Positions 9,957-20,508 of a DNA stretch of 64,000 nucleotides are shown here, piece after piece. The number at the start of each line of letters is the position of its first letter. The stretch's first letter is position 1. Source of the stretch: Euphorbia lathyris (Eukaryota > Streptophyta > Magnoliopsida > Malpighiales > Euphorbiaceae); assembly GCF_963576675.1 (NCBI RefSeq), contig NC_088912.1:99353895-99417894 (forward strand). The letters are read 5' to 3'. Both the position numbers and the translations under genes were made by a program. Under the pieces are notes generated by a model that saw only the letters and a program-made list of their open reading frames with translations, was not told the origin of the DNA and ran no database searches.

Positions 9957-12249
9957 ATGGAAATCATATCCGAGAAATTGATTTTATTCCAAGAAGATAA
10001 TAATAAGACATTTATCCCCGATGTTGAAGATGATATGAAACCAAAAATTGATCAACAATTTGATTCATTAGATGTTGTGTACAAATTTTACAATGACTAT
10101 GCACGTAATGCTGGATTTAGCGTCAGAAAAAGTAAGGAAAATAAAAAAAATGGAATAGTTACTTGGAAAAAATATGTATGTTTTAAGGAAGGGGAAACTA
10201 ATGAGACATGGAGAAACAATAATGAAATTGAAGAAAGAGATCGTAAGAATATTCGAACAGGGTGCAATGCAAAATTAACCGTAAGTCGTGATGGAAGTTC
10301 TTATATTGTCAAGACTTTCATAGAAGAACACAATCATCCACCTACAACACCAAGCAGAGTTCACATATTATCATCACATCGTAAAATTACAGAAGCTAAA
10401 AAGAATCTTATACAAGACCTCAAAAAGGTGGACATTCCATTATACCAACAATTTGGATTATTTGAATCACAAGCTGGTGGACATGAAACTGTCGGTTGTA
10501 TTGAAAGGGATTTAAGGAATGCGGTCCGAGATGAGAGAGAAAAAGTAAAGGGACATGATGTAAACATTTTGTATGAGCACTTCAAAGCTGAGCAAGAGAA
10601 GGATCCCGATTTCTTTTTTGAATTTGACACTGATGAAGATCAAAGGCTTGTGAGATGTTTCTGGATCGATTCAATTGCAAGAAAAGCATATTCAAATTTT
10701 GGTGATGTGGTTGTATTTGATACGACATACAACACCAATCGTTACAAGATGATTTTTGCCCCTTTTGTAGGCGTGAACCACCATGGACAGACAACGGGTT
10801 TTGGGTGTGCATTTCTAAGTGATGAGACTTTTGAATCATTTGTATGGTTGTTGAACACTTGGCTTCAGGCAATGCCTAATGGTCCCCCGCATGTTATTAT
10901 CACTGACCAAGATCAAGCAATGTCAAAGGCAATTGCTCAAGTTTTGCCAACCACATTTCATAGGTATTGTATATGGCATATTCTGAAGAAATTTCCTGAG
11001 AAAACTAGTATTGTTTTTATGAAAAACTACTATGAGTTCTTTAAGAAGTGCATATGGGATTCAGAATGTGAAGAAGAATTTGATAAAAGATGGTTTGAAG
11101 AATTGGAAAAAAGTGAACAAACAGATAATGAATGGTTGGAAAAAATGTACAAGTTGCGAGAAAAGTGGATTCCTGCATATGTTAAGAAGTATTTTTCAGC
11201 AGGGATGTCAAGCAGTCAAAGGGTTGCGTTCTTTAAGCGTTACTGTAGTAAAGAAAATAGTTTGATGGATTTTATCACACGTTTTAATAGGGCACTTGCT
11301 CATCAGAGGCATGAAGAATTGGTTCAAGACCATAAAGATTTGAATGAGACACCTGTTCTAAGGCTAGGGATGCTAATGGAGGTCCAAATGGCTAATTTGT
11401 ACACTAAAAAATATTTTGGGTATTTTCAAGTGCAACTTCATGATAGTAATGGCTATTATGTTGATGATGTACACGAGGATGATGTTCGTGGTGTTTACAA
11501 TACGAAAAGTGTGTACAATAACAACCTTAGAATGCGAATACTTGTACATGATAAAGTGTCAAACATAGTGACTTGTAGTTGTAGAATGTTTGAGTTTGAA
11601 GGTATCCCTTGCAGACATATTTTGGCTTTTTTACGAGTGAAACAGATTATGAAGTTGCCAAAAGAGTATATTTTGAGAAGATGGACAAGGTTTTCAAGAG
11701 TTCATAAAGAAATATGTCAAGGCCAGGATGGTGGAGATAGTTCATTGATAGTAAGACATAACACTATGTTCAAACTTGCTTCTAGCTTAATTGACGAGGC
11801 TGCTATTTCAATTGAAGGTACTGAGTTGGTAAAAAAATCATTTGAAAGGTTATTGGAGCAAGTTAAGGAATTAAATCTTTCTACTAAACAATCTGCTGTA
11901 AAAAGCTTCATAGCTGGAACTTCACAAGAAAACCGTTATCTGGATCCTTTTCAAGTGAAGACTAAAGGGAGTGGAAAACGACTAATCTCATGGAGAGATA
12001 GGAAGGGAAAAGTTAAACACTGTTCTATATGTCGAAGTACTAAACATACTAAAAAATCATGCACATCGGTTAGGTGCGTATGTATTCCCTTTTTTATTAT
12101 ATGTATTACCTTTTTTATTAACTTGGTAAGCTTACTTGATTTATACTATATTTGCTAGGTCAAATGTTGTAGAAACTGAAGTGAACAATTCATTTGCCGA
12201 ACATAATCATGGAGGAAATTTTATTGAAGATGAGGCTGTTAACCAATGA
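9957..12249 (+). CDS. FAR1-related MULE transposase
   Basis: Two coding exons, 9957-12073 and 12159-12249, joined across an 85-bp GT-AG intron (phase 2), give 735 aa. The Met at 9957 is preferred over the in-frame Met at 9915, which adds 14 unconserved residues.

Domain order: a FAR1/WRKY-GCM1-type DNA-binding zinc domain (about residues 35-128; candidate ligands C75, C103, H125, H127); a MULE transposase domain (about 245-430) with catalytic Asp candidates D255 in 'FDTTY' and D317 in 'ITDQD'; a SWIM zinc finger (C540, C542, C552, H554); and a CCHC zinc knuckle (C689, C692, H697, C702).

The role is to bind the TIRs and catalyse cut-and-paste movement in the nucleus. Odd feature: after 'SSSQR' (residue 422) the family normally has an S/A-E-x-x-N-type stretch before 'FF', but here only Val-Ala remains, so the conserved Glu seems lost. 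Domesticated FAR1/FHY3/FRS genes share this architecture, but the TIRs and target duplication mark this copy as a transposon gene. Confidence 0.92.
12074..12158 (+). other. intron of the transposase gene
   Basis: 85 bp, GTGCGT...TTGCTAG. Reading through it adds a hydrophobic tail and an early stop. Splicing it continues the frame for 30 more codons, rich in Asn and Glu, to TGA at 12247. The zinc knuckle lies just before the donor. Confidence 0.75.
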
Positions 12250-14235
12250 CATGAGCCAAAATTTTGATTTTTTTTATTATAGGACATTTTTTCAATTGAA
12301 GAGATGATGTAAAAGGACCTATTAGTGTATTTTCTCATGGAGATAATGTAAAAGTACAAAATTTGCATCTTGAAATAATGATTATACATTTAATTCAATG
12401 TTACCATTTAATTGAAGCCAGTCATTTTACCAACTAACTAACCTTTAAATCAACTGAAAACCCATTGAAAAAATAAAGCATTTTAAGTCTAAAAGTTGTT
12501 CTAAGAGACAAGCTAGAATAGACATTGGTGACATTTCTAATGAATAAGTATTCATTCCTCAAAAGTGCAAGTCTAGTAACTTTTGAAACATAGAAGTTTT
12601 GAAAAATATATTCAGGTTTTGGGACACAGCATAAAGCATCATAATTTGAATCAATCAAAGGAGCAAGCCACACAGTTATTTGAATTTTAATTAGTAAGAA
12701 GACCTTTTTGCATAACATGACAAAGCCAAATATTTATCAGAGAACGACATAACCAAAGCATTATGAAGTATGTACATTACATATAAACTATCATGGACAA
12801 TACCATATGAAGGATCATATATGACCAGAGCATCATGAAAAACAAAGAAAGATTTTGCAGTATTTTCTTGCATCATGGACAGACTCCATTCTAGCATTTT
12901 CCCCAATCTCACATCAAAAATTCAGATTCAAATTAAAAAGAAAGAGAAAAAAAGCCTCAAAATTGGAAAGAGGAGTGTGGTTAATCTAGTCAGCTAGAGT
13001 GAAAACATGATGCAGATACCATAAATCTGAAGTGCATAAGCAATGGCTATTATTGTTCCCTTGCAAGCATTCTGAATTGATTCTGAACCAGTCTGAGCCC
13101 GACTCTGAGTCTGAGTATGAGTCTGTGCATATCTCCATTATTGTCACTAATGCATTTCAGGCATACAATACTACCTCTGCCTGCCTGTTTCCATAATAAT
13201 ATAATTAGAGCCAAATCATTTCCTATTAGATTTATTCATATCAAAATAGACATATACATCTATTTAGATTTTTCACTATTTTATTTCCCCCCATATCTTC
13301 CTCTTATTATTATTCGTCCCATCAATTGCTACCTACCTATCTATCTCCCGGCGACCCGCGTTTTATGGGCGACCTTCTTCTATCTACTATCTTATCTATC
13401 ACTAGTCCAACCACATTCAGTTACAATTTCATGCTTTCTTTCACCATAGACCAGAAGAATAAATTACCATCACACAGTATACAAGCTACAAGCATAATCA
13501 AAACATGAAAACAATCATAAGCTCACCAATTTGGCATTGATGTTCTTGTTTTCAGAAGTGGCAATGACTATCAATGAGCATGAAGATCAGAAGCAATTTA
13601 CAGTACTGATTTAACCGATATTTGTCTATAGGAAGGAAAGGCTAGAGAGGTAGAAATAGAAAACAAAAAAAAAAAACTCATAAGTACAATTTTGATGAGG
13701 TTTTGACAAAGAATAACCACAAAGAATAACTACATAGAATAAATATAATATAATGGCTAGCATAGTTTTGACATTTCTGGAAACATTTTCAACAAGAAAA
13801 TCTTATATGTTTCTCAACACTATATATATCTTTAGACTTAGCAAATAATTGAATATCAATATGTCAAAATTGAAACACCATATCAAGACTTTGTGGCTCC
13901 CATTCACATGAAAAGTTTTTCTAAGATGGATATGTTCTTGAACTTCGAGGCCATGAGTGAGTATTTCAAACAGAGAAAAGAGTAACAAAGATCAACTCAA
14001 GCACAATATATGATATGATTAGAGCATTTGTGTAAAGGAAGACCAGTTTGGGACTAAATAATGTAATTTTTCAAGGAATTCAAATTTGCAACAGCGGATA
14101 TATGATAATACCATTGTCTACAGAAAACACAAGTTTTATTCAAAAGAACAGAATAGGGACCTATTTGCATTTCTTTTTCATATTGGCTAAAATAGAACAC
14201 ACAAACAGGAAATTAAATTTATCCAAACAAACCAT
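12250..14235. other. MULE 3' half, no confident gene
   Basis: About 2 kb between the transposase stop and the right-end minus-strand frame. It has only short open frames on both strands with no recognised similarity. 'ctctgagtctgagtatgagtctg' near 13102 is a small imperfect tandem repeat. It may hold further exons of a second transcript, but none could be supported. Confidence 0.45.
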
Positions 14236-14433
14236 CTATTGAGCACCGCCTCCAGCCACCTCAACAAAAACGGCTCCGGCTTGAGAATTATTAACCTCCT
14301 TCAAGTTTTGATCTATCTTCAATCCAAGATCATTCAAATCGAGAATGTCCAGAAATCCCCTAAATCGACCTCGGTGCGGAGATGGCCAAACTTCCGGCCG
14401 CCAATCATAAGGATTGTGCATGAAATTCTTCAA
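14236..14433 (-). CDS. small minus-strand frame near the right TIR, hypothetical
   Basis: A 65-codon frame on the minus strand, with ATG at 14433 and TAG at 14236. It reads 'MKNFMHNPYDWRPEVWPSP' at the start and ends 'VFVEVAGGGAQ'. GC content is higher than the surroundings. Upstream on the same strand (14460-14650) lies leader-like purine-rich DNA ('gagagaagagagagatc') leading back to the right TIR. This mirrors the arrangement at the left end. It could be the first exon of a second element gene running toward the transposase, a captured host fragment, or chance. No domain is recognised. Confidence 0.3.
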   Translation of the reverse strand: MKNFMHNPYDWRPEVWPSPHRGRFRGFLDILDLNDLGLKIDQNLKEVNNSQAGAVFVEVAGGGAQ

Positions 14434-14663
14434 TTAACTAATTCCAGAAAATAATGTTTCTCATCGTAGTTTTCTCTCTCTAAGATCTCTCTCTTCTCTC
14501 TGAAATTCTCCGGAACTTGAAATCACAATGCAAGAATCCCCAATTCTTCAATTAGCTTACTTTCAGGAAAATTCTTATTGTGGTGGTGATTGTGTCTCTC
14601 TTCGTTACACTTTTCTCTTCTCGATCGATCCCAATCTGGATCTCTCTTCCTAAGCATATTATT

Positions 14664-14826
14664 CCTTTAATTTAGGGGATTTTAGTTTATTTTGTCTTTA
14701 AAAAAAATAAAAAGAGTAAAGTGACTTTTTCGAATAAATCTATTTTTTTTATAAACCATTGGATCATAGAGAGTCACATCCAATGGTTAATGACCATGGA
14801 CCTTAGGGTCCATATGATCGGGGCTG
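14664..14826 (-). repeat. right terminal inverted repeat of the MULE
   Basis: Reverse complement of 8677-8839 with only a few differences. The same two palindromes are present, each with one mismatch that is absent from the left copy. Confidence 0.92.
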
Positions 14827-14836
14827 TTAGTAATAA
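14827..14836. repeat. 10-bp target site duplication, right copy
   Basis: TTAGTAATAA, identical to 8667-8676. Confidence 0.92.
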
Positions 14837-15009
14837 ACATCTCCTGAAACCCCACAAAAGAAATTAGTTCAAAATGCAATATAATATCATGATTCTCTCT
14901 CTATATATAAAGTGAAAGTGGAAGATTGTGGAGACCATTATTAATTGGTTAAATATTTTTTTAGTTCGGATTTTTTGTATGTAATATATTATTTATTCAT
15001 TTATTTTAG

Positions 15010-15498
15010 AGTTAATTACAAATAATTACCATATGGTTTGGTTGATTTGCAGACTGGTATTTGTAGTATTTTGTTTATAAACACAACTTTGTAATTTGTA
15101 AAATTTTGCATTTGAGTTCACTTTGTCAAAATTTGGTCGATAACGACAAAATGAAAATTTTCAAGAGTTAAATGATATTTTAAGCAACTTTAATTCTTCA
15201 AGTTTTTAGGTTTGATGTTATTTAGGTGTTTTTTTTATGAGAGAGAAAGATAATGTTTAGAGAGAAAAAACTCCAAAAATGATGATTTTGAAAAATAAAA
15301 AATATGGTTCCATAGTAAATATGATATTAAACAACTTTAATTCTTGAAATTTTTTTATTTTGAGGTCGTTATCAGTCAAATTTGGCAAAGTAAAAAGCAT
15401 GTAAAATTTTGGAACCACAAGGTTGTGTTTGCAAAAATAATACTACTGTATAGGTCTGTAAATCAGCCAAATCACAAAGTAGTTATTTGTAATTAACC
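15010..15498. mobile_element. MITE, about 490 bp, family M2 copy 1
   Basis: The left end, 'gttaattacaaataa', is the inverse of the right end. Subterminal 'tttggttgatttgcagac' and 'gtctgtaaatcagccaaa' are also mirrored. The middle has 'agagagaaa' and 'ttggttcc'-like blocks shared with 56930-57130. Flanking TTATTT occurs on both sides but not as a clean 9-bp duplication. There is no coding. It is probably a MULE-type MITE. Confidence 0.7.
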
Positions 15499-15499
15499 C

Positions 15500-16260
15500 T
15501 TTATTTAAAAAAAAAACACATGATAAAGTTTCTATTCTTTCTCATTGTTAACTCTTTGGTCGTTTTGTCTATATTTTTAGATTTTTAACTAAACATATCT
15601 TAGCTTCCAGTTCAATTATAGTGCGACACAAAATGACCATTTTACTCAATTATTTTCTGTCTATCTATTTATGCCGAATATAAAGGTTAAAAATCTAAAA
15701 GAGATAAGATTAACAATGACAAAAGATAGAAACCTTATAATGTATTTTTCTGAATAAATGGATTAAATAATATGTTAGATAATGAAGGTCTGTTTGTTTC
15801 ATCTGTTTCTATCTGTTGTTTATGTTGATGATATATGATAGATGTTGATTTTTTTTTCTAAGAGCATATATTTCAAAATTTTACCAAACATTTTTTATCT
15901 ACTATTTAAATTAAAAAAAAATAGTGACATTTGACTAATTTCAATTTCTTGACTAAATTAAAGATGAAAAAACCAATCACGTGGCAATAGTTTCTATTTA
16001 TCAACTTTTTATGCAGTTCTTAGATATTGGAAAAATGAGAAGTTGGACAATGATATTCAAGCCCTTTGTATTTGGTACCAATTTTGTCCAAGAAAATTTA
16101 ATTTCTTATAATCACTTAATTGTGTTGCACACAAGGAGAATTGCACCAATAACAAGTGGGCTAACATTTTATCTTTGCAACCACATAATGTGAAGAAATG
16201 GACCCTTTTCAATCCTTTTAGGTAAAGATTACAATGTATGGTAATTATAGTATCTAGGAT
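15500..16260. other. no gene seen
   Basis: AT-rich DNA. A 'ggtctgtttgtttcatctg' phrase near 15786 is similar to those near 806 and 28130, so a further small hAT-like MITE edge may lie here, but its partner was not found. Confidence 0.35.
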
Positions 16261-16267
16261 TTAGGTA

Positions 16268-16350
16268 AGGTTGGAGCTCAGTTGACAATGCAGGCTGAGT
16301 TTGTGGGAAAAAAATTTAAGTTCGATTTCCATTAACGATATTTGGAGGGA
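16268..16350 (+). mobile_element. tRNA-derived SINE-like head
   Basis: 'ggagctcagttgacaatgc' (about 16273) resembles a tRNA A box, and 'gttcgatttcc' (about 16320) resembles a B box, at plausible spacing. The sequence cannot fold as a functional tRNA. A matching A-rich tail may lie at 17436-17510, beyond the nested insertions. Confidence 0.45.
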
Positions 16351-16596
16351 AGGGTTAGATGCGTTATTAGTCACTGAATTTTCATGGTTGTTTGGAAATG
16401 ATTACTCAATTTCAATTTATCTTAATAAAATCATTCAACTTTGAATGTTGTCTCAATAAAACCGCTCTAACGGCTTCAAAAGGGAAAATACATCGGAAAA
16501 ATGACGTGGGTGTCACATCAACAGCAGTCAATTTTTATTGTTGACCAAAACGATATGTGGCTTCCACCTAGATGGCATGTGACTGCTACCTAGCTG

Positions 16597-16604
16597 ACTG
16601 AAAT
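16597..16604. repeat. 8-bp target duplication of the hAT element, left
   Basis: ACTGAAAT, identical to 17232-17239. Confidence 0.85.
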
Positions 16605-17231
16605 CAGTGGCGGAACCAGGACCCCGGATGATCTGGGGCTCAAACATATCAATAAAAAAAATTCAAAACGTAAAAAAAAATCAAAATTAACTGTGCAATT
16701 GACGGTAAATTTTCAAAGTCCAGCCCGTTAGGGCTCGGCAAAATTTTTTTAGCCTTCAACGCATTAAAACTGTAAAAATGTTATCATTTTTTTTTAGAAA
16801 CTAGCATTGAACTAAAAGAAAATTAAACATGTTTACTTTTTTTTAATAGTAATGACATAATAAAAATGAATATTAAATATGTTTATTTTTTTTGTAAAGA
16901 CATATTAAAAATGAATTCAAAAGTGTTATGAAAATAAAAATAAAAATAAAGAGTTCATTTAAATTAATAATGGTAACATGTTTTTATAATTATTGAAAAA
17001 TAAAATTAAAATAAATAAAAAAATGAGACTGAAGGGAATCAAACACATGACCTCTTAAACAAAAGAAAGCATCCATCTCATCTACCTTTATATATTGAAA
17101 TAATAGTACATAGAGTCAATATAATTCTCTCCAAAATATTACGAGACATCGTTACTAAATTTTTTTTTTCTCAATTCTCGGGCGGCCAGCCGGGGCTCGA
17201 GCCTCGCCCAACCCCCCTAGTTCCGCCCCTG
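16605..17231. mobile_element. non-autonomous hAT element, 627 bp
   Basis: It starts CAGTGGCGGAACCAGG and ends with the diverged inverse CCTAGTTCCGCCCCTG. An exact 8-bp duplication ACTGAAAT flanks it (16597-16604 and 17232-17239). The CAG-terminus and 8-bp duplication define the hAT superfamily. The interior is AT-rich and has no transposase. A similar left end occurs at 48173. Confidence 0.88.
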
Positions 17232-17435
17232 ACTGAAATGACACGTGTGGTAGGTGGAAGCCATGTGTTGTTCCGGTTAGCTAGATGGTAACCACACGCT
17301 GTTTCGGTCAGTGGTGAAAGTTGACTACTGCGTATATTTTGATGTCCTTTTGCAATTGAAGTCATCAGAGTGACTATTTTAAGATAACCATGAAAGTTGA
17401 GTGATCAATGTTGCATCTAACTCGTAGAGAGGAGT

Positions 17436-17510
17436 GAGGTGCCTTAACTATGACTAAAGCTCGATCAGGATTATTTCAATGAGAATAACTGTGATTTAGA
17501 AAAAAAAAAT
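17436..17510 (+). repeat. A-rich tail, possible 3' part of the split SINE-like repeat
   Basis: The sequence after the nested elements ends in a run of A (about 17500-17508). It could be the 3' end of the SINE whose tRNA-like head is at 16268. This rests on position only. Confidence 0.3.
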
Positions 17511-17585
17511 CTCACGACTTTTATAGTAATTTGATTGTACAAACATTTATGATTAAGACATGATAGTATGTAGGATATGATTGTT

Positions 17586-18000
17586 CAACTGATGTTATTT
17601 ATTGTTTGTTGTTATTGTTAATTGAATTTTTTTTTTAAAAGTAGAACCAAATAGACACATGATCAGATTTGTTAATTATATCACACATTGGTTAACTATA
17701 AAGATAATAGGTCATTTATAAACGTCAGACAATTTTCTCTTTTGAAGGCGTCTTTTGGAGACGAGTTAGGTCCAAATTTAAGATAGACTTAGAGCCTCTC
17801 ACTCCAATGTTGACATCCATTGTTGTGTCACCATGGACGAATACTCATGCAAATCTCACGCTCTGGATGTCCAATTTTAAATACTCATTTATAAGTGTGA
17901 GACAATCCTTGTGTCTTACAAAATTCACACTCCAAATGTCGATTCATTGGCAGTCATTTATAAGTGTGAGACAATCTCCCTCCTTCAAATGCATTTTAAG
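17586..18000 (+). mobile_element. TRIM/LTR-like repeat, second copy of the 6902 block
   Basis: Matches 6902-7235 in order. It contains an LTR-like 'tgttaattatatcacacattgg' start and a degraded primer-site-like 'agatagacttagagcc'. A 26-bp phrase around 'catttataagtgtgagacaatc' occurs twice (about 17884 and 17957), suggesting a remnant of the second LTR. Confidence 0.55.
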
Positions 18001-18740
18001 CAGTGTTCCAAAAATCGGTTTAAGCGGCCACCTAGGCTAGGATTTTTACAGTACCACTCTGATTTCCTCTAATGGATGGTGTAAATTGGTTTATCAATTG
18101 TTTATTACCTAGGCGGTTCCAGGTGGACCCATGCGGCTCTAGGCGGACACAGGCAACCCCAAACAGACCTAGACGACCCTTTTAAAAAAAACGAACCTTA
18201 AATTTTATGTAAATTTTTTCAATTTTATATAAAATATTACATAACCTAAAATTAAAAGAAAAGACAAAAAAGGACTATCAAATCTTATTCTTAAGGATAT
18301 TAATATTATTTTATTGACACATTTTGCTATTAATATTATTGTTTGGTACATTTTTTTATTATTATTTTTACGGACATTAATATAACAAATATAATTTATA
18401 TTTTAATTGTATTTATATAGTAATTTATTTATTAAAAATTTTAAAAATACAGAAATATAAATTTGATTAATTCCTAATTAATCACCAAATTAATCTTTGG
18501 GACCCTATCCATTCCACTAACTTCTAATCTTTTTTACAATCTTGATTTTAAGGATGAATTATGGCTAGGTTTAAAAACATTGTTGATATTTTGACAATCT
18601 ATATTTATATGGAATACTTAAAGCTACTCCTCGCACCTAAGAGGCGAGGACATGATATCTAGAGCGTGAAATTTATAGGATTGACTATATGTTGTGTTTT
18701 TCAATATTGGACTACACGATATTCTAATATCATTTTAAAC
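18001..18740. repeat. diverged repetitive DNA
   Basis: Contains a run of related phrases, 'ctaggcgg', 'caggtgg', 'ctctaggcgg', 'gacctagacg' (18030-18180), a style seen in many dispersed plant repeats. A similar but diverged phrase set lies at 35870-36020. The rest is AT-rich. No gene. Confidence 0.35.
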
Positions 18741-18751
18741 TCTAATCTAAT

Positions 18752-18829
18752 TCATCCAAGAAGATATATTGAAAGAAGAAAATTACCTAATCATCCAAGA
18801 AGATATATTGAAAGAAGAAAATTACCTCA
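18752..18829. repeat. 39-bp tandem duplication
   Basis: Two almost identical adjacent copies beginning 'tcatccaagaagatatattg', at 18752 and 18791. Confidence 0.9.
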
Positions 18830-20508
18830 TATTTAGGGACCAATCTATAGTAGGGGCAATAAGGAACCCGCCTCTATTGAGATCTGAAAAGAAAACAAAA
18901 TCCATGCATGTAAAATGTAAAATATTTTTTTATTTTTGAGGTTGCCCCCGTAACATGCCATTATTGATGGACGGCGTGCTTGAGCAGATCGACGAAGATA
19001 GGTAAATTTTAGGGTTTTAAACATTAATTTTTGTGTGTGTACAAAACCATGTCGTTTTGTGATAATAGAAAAATATATGTTAAAACCTAATTTAAACTGT
19101 TTGTTTTTCAATCTCTCTTTCAACAGCAAAACATAAGAAATTTCTTTCTTTACACCGTATATATATAGTTTGCTCCCACTACTTATAAATGCTCAATCCG
19201 TTCAGTCTCACACGTCTAAATGATGTATTATTTATTACATTTATTTATAAATATATTTATTGCTGCCAAATTTATTTGGGTGTTGGTGAGGGAATGGAAT
19301 CCCTCTTTTGATTAGTGATGGAATTATCTCCAAAATTCTATTTTATTCTACACACAATTAATTAAGCTAAATATGATTGAGCATAAGAATGGGAATGAAT
19401 GATAATTAATTAATTAATATTGAATAATCATGATTTAGTTATTATGGAAGTAATTATATATGTATCTTTGTATCTTATAGCTATAATGTTTTAATGATGG
19501 CTTCCAACACTTGTTCTCCAGTCGGTGTATCCTCGGCCAATTAAACAATATTCTTCTTTTTTTTTTCTTCACAATAATTTTTACCACATTTTGAGGTCAA
19601 TTAAGCACTTTTCTTATGTCATTGATAGCAAAACTAGCAAGTGGAAATATGAGATTTTTATGAATTTATTAGTACAAAATTGGTCTATCATGCATGCTGA
19701 TGTCTTTCCATGTTGAATTTTTTTATTTTTTGTGCTACAATTACTCTTTTATTTTATATATATTGGGTTATGGAATTTATGGTGTTACCGTTCTCCTGTC
19801 GTTCTCCTCTTGTATCGGGATCGGTGATGAGAAAACTCTGACGATCAAATCAGTATAGAGAAGATTCTGGAAATAAATCGTTCATGAGTGTAAGAGAGAG
19901 AGATTCAGATCTTTTACCAATAATGAAGTCACCCCATTTATAGAGATTGGGCAATAGGTCTCATGACTAAAGTGCCATTGGAAACTTGGCCAAGTGGGCA
20001 TGTCCTTCATTGGACCTTCCCTTTCTACTTGGTAGAGAAGGGTTAGAGATGGTGGACTTGGAGGTCCATATTCCTTATTAATTAGTCAACCCCATTTTGT
20101 GGCATTTTGAACCATTAGATATGAGTTCGGATAGGGATAACGTGGTGCGACAGATAGTGTGGATATATCATTCATTGTGTTGCTTGTAGGTCAAACGATG
20201 TTAGTGACACGTGGGTTAAATTGGCCTTGAACATGCGTGTGACTCTTCATCTCCTGCCCCTTTCATAAAATGGGAGAAATTTATATTTTAGCACATTTTG
20301 CTTAATCTTGAAAAATCTGGAGAGCGAAAAAGGAAAGTGCTTTGCCATGGAAGCTTTAGACCATTGTTCGCAGGAAAGGTTGCTTCGAGTTAGTTACCTT
20401 CGAGGAGAGTGAGGCCAGTTCCTTCTTGAACCCTGGTCTTTCGCAATTTTTTGGTTTCTTTGTTTGTGGGCATGCTTTCGGGTGGTTTAGGGTTGTAGAT
20501 TGCTGAGC
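18830..20508. other. no confident gene; possible 5' region of the following pseudogene
   Basis: 18830-19780 is AT-rich with only short frames. From about 19780 the DNA becomes less AT-rich and G-rich on the plus strand up to 20508. This fits the leader or LTR of the decayed transposon gene that follows, though no LTR ends could be placed. Confidence 0.35.

Larger units (their letters stand above)
8677..14826 (+). mobile_element. complete Mutator-like element (MULE), 6150 bp
   Basis: The element is bounded by TIRs of about 163 bp (8677-8839 and 14664-14826). They start CAGCCCCGATC and stay nearly identical up to the 'ccctaaattaaagg' block. A perfect 10-bp duplication, TTAGTAATAA, flanks both. 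The interior encodes a FAR1-type transposase on the plus strand and a possible minus-strand transcript from the right end. TIR identity is high (few mismatches), so insertion is fairly recent by the standard of this window. Duplications of 9-11 bp, long TIRs and a MULE-domain transposase together make the class certain. Confidence 0.95.
16354..17422. mobile_element. inverted-repeat element hosting a hAT insertion
   Basis: The left end ('gttagatgcgttattagtcactgaattttcatggtt', here only as landmarks) is the diverged inverse of the right end around 17375-17422. Inner parts such as 'gtggcttccacctag' and 'taggtggaagccat' are also mirrored. Without the hAT insert it is about 440 bp. There is no coding. 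No exact target duplication was found. Confidence 0.6.

Noticed and set aside
10361..10872. two minus-strand frames (89 and 96 codons)
   Set aside because: They lie opposite the strongly conserved transposase exon and have no similarity of their own.
11032..11265. 77-codon plus-strand frame
   Set aside because: Shifted-frame shadow of the transposase.
13117..13508. 110- and 60-codon frames inside the MULE
   Set aside because: They overlap in different frames, look like translated low-complexity pyrimidine-rich DNA, and resemble no known protein.
16270..16335. possible tRNA gene (A-box-like and B-box-like motifs)
   Set aside because: The arms do not pair as a cloverleaf.
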